NCBI GenBank assembly: GCA_902782955.1
Contig: CACZPD010000241.1
Coordinates: 1 to 14,531 of the forward strand
Length of the DNA: 14,531 nucleotides
Source of the DNA: an uncultured Erysipelotrichaceae bacterium
GTDB taxonomy: Bacteria; Bacillota_I; Bacilli_A; Erysipelotrichales; Erysipelotrichaceae
Reading direction: 5' to 3'
The notes under the pieces: model-generated
Told to the model about the DNA's origin: nothing
The model's input: the letters and a program-made list of their open reading frames with translations, nothing else
The model's database searches: none
Program-made: the position numbers and the translations under genes
In this document: piece by piece, positions 14,183 through 14,531 of the stretch
Layout of the letters: the number at the start of each line of letters is the position of its first letter
How positions within the stretch are numbered: the first letter of the stretch is position 1

Positions 14183-14531
14183 GGACCGTAGTCTGCGGAT
14201 CATTCGATCCGGTTTCAAAATCTGAAGTAACATCGGTAAAAGAAATACGGAGGAAGTATCACTGCCGGGAGATTTATGTTTTCCCGGAAGAAAAGGGAAT
14301 ACTTTCACGCGAGCTGCGCAGGAAACTCCTGGAAACGGCGTTCAGCGCATACCGGCACATTCATGTGACAGAAACACTGCACGAAGATGACATGACCGTA
14401 CAGCTTGCCGGTCCTGATGAAGAAAAGATCAGGCATGGGGAATACAGGCTTGCCGCATGGGGCCTTCCGTATATTCTCTTTTCGGAAGGTTATTATCTGG
14501 AAGAGACGCTGGACCATATGTGCAAACCCGG
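14179..14531 (+). CDS. NadD-like nucleotidyltransferase with degenerate active-site motif, 5' part
   Basis: The first 117 residues are visible; the gene runs off the right edge. It starts with MRTVVCGSFDPVSKSEV, which matches the GSFDPxHxGH motif of NadD-type nucleotidyltransferases up to the Pro-Val, but both histidines are lost (S-K-S-E instead of H-x-G-H). The next stretch, KEIRRKYHCREIYVFPEEKG, fits the beta-alpha-beta Rossmann repeat. The position after yhbY is where nadD and then yqeK normally lie. The domain seems short, and near residue 105 the sequence YYLEETLDHMCKP resembles the lead-in of the YqeK HD hydrolase domain, so the full gene could be a NadD remnant fused to YqeK. That is inference. 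The ATG overlaps the yhbY stop (ATGA, 4 nt). Confidence 0.6.
   Translation, partial: MRTVVCGSFDPVSKSEVTSVKEIRRKYHCREIYVFPEEKGILSRELRRKLLETAFSAYRHIHVTETLHEDDMTVQLAGPDEEKIRHGEYRLAAWGLPYILFSEGYYLEETLDHMCKP

Noticed and set aside
1..14531. CRISPR arrays, tRNA or rRNA genes, insertion sequences, phage or defence genes
   Set aside because: No regularly spaced repeats, cloverleaf sequences, transposase motifs or terminal inverted repeats were seen; intergenic gaps are all under 160 bp and are accounted for by promoters and terminators.

Overview
The window looks like a core chromosomal segment of a moderate-GC, low-complexity Bacillota genome. Strong AGGAGG-type ribosome binding sites, intrinsic terminators, the parE-parC pair and the yqeG-yqeH-yhbY-(nadD/yqeK) ribosome-assembly cluster all point to Firmicutes. 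The gene set and protein flavour fit Erysipelotrichia or a close relative, but that is inference without a search. TGA is used as a stop, so this is not a Mollicutes code. No tRNA, rRNA, CRISPR array, insertion sequence or prophage gene is visible.

Layout. Bases 1-96 hold the 5' end of a probable citrate synthase gene on the minus strand. Its promoter region (about 120-165) carries two near-identical 12-bp palindromes, 20 bp apart. Next, on the plus strand, is a two-domain UPF0158-GNAT protein (236-1231) with its own terminator. An XRE/TPR regulator and an MFS exporter follow as an overlapping two-gene operon (1391-3764), preceded by a 37-bp inverted repeat. On the minus strand a plsY-esterase pair (5193 down to 3793) converges on the MFS gene at a shared palindromic terminator. 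A eukaryotic-type NADP isocitrate dehydrogenase (5346-6554, plus) diverges from plsY and converges on a DUF871/MupG-like gene (7773 down to 6589, minus) at a second two-way terminator.

From 7870 to the right edge everything is one plus-strand operon: parE, parC, yqeG, yqeH, yhbY and a truncated NadD-like gene. Every junction overlaps by 1 to 17 nt, so translation is probably coupled throughout. It joins topoisomerase IV (chromosome decatenation) to ribosome assembly and possibly nucleotide metabolism.

Metabolic theme. Citrate synthase and isocitrate dehydrogenase near each other suggest the oxidative half-TCA route from acetyl-CoA to 2-oxoglutarate for glutamate synthesis. The most unusual items are the NadD-like protein, whose nucleotidyltransferase motif has lost both histidines, the UPF0158-GNAT fusion, and the two promoter-associated dyad arrays. 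The rest is ordinary housekeeping; I do not see a complete novel system such as defence or secretion.
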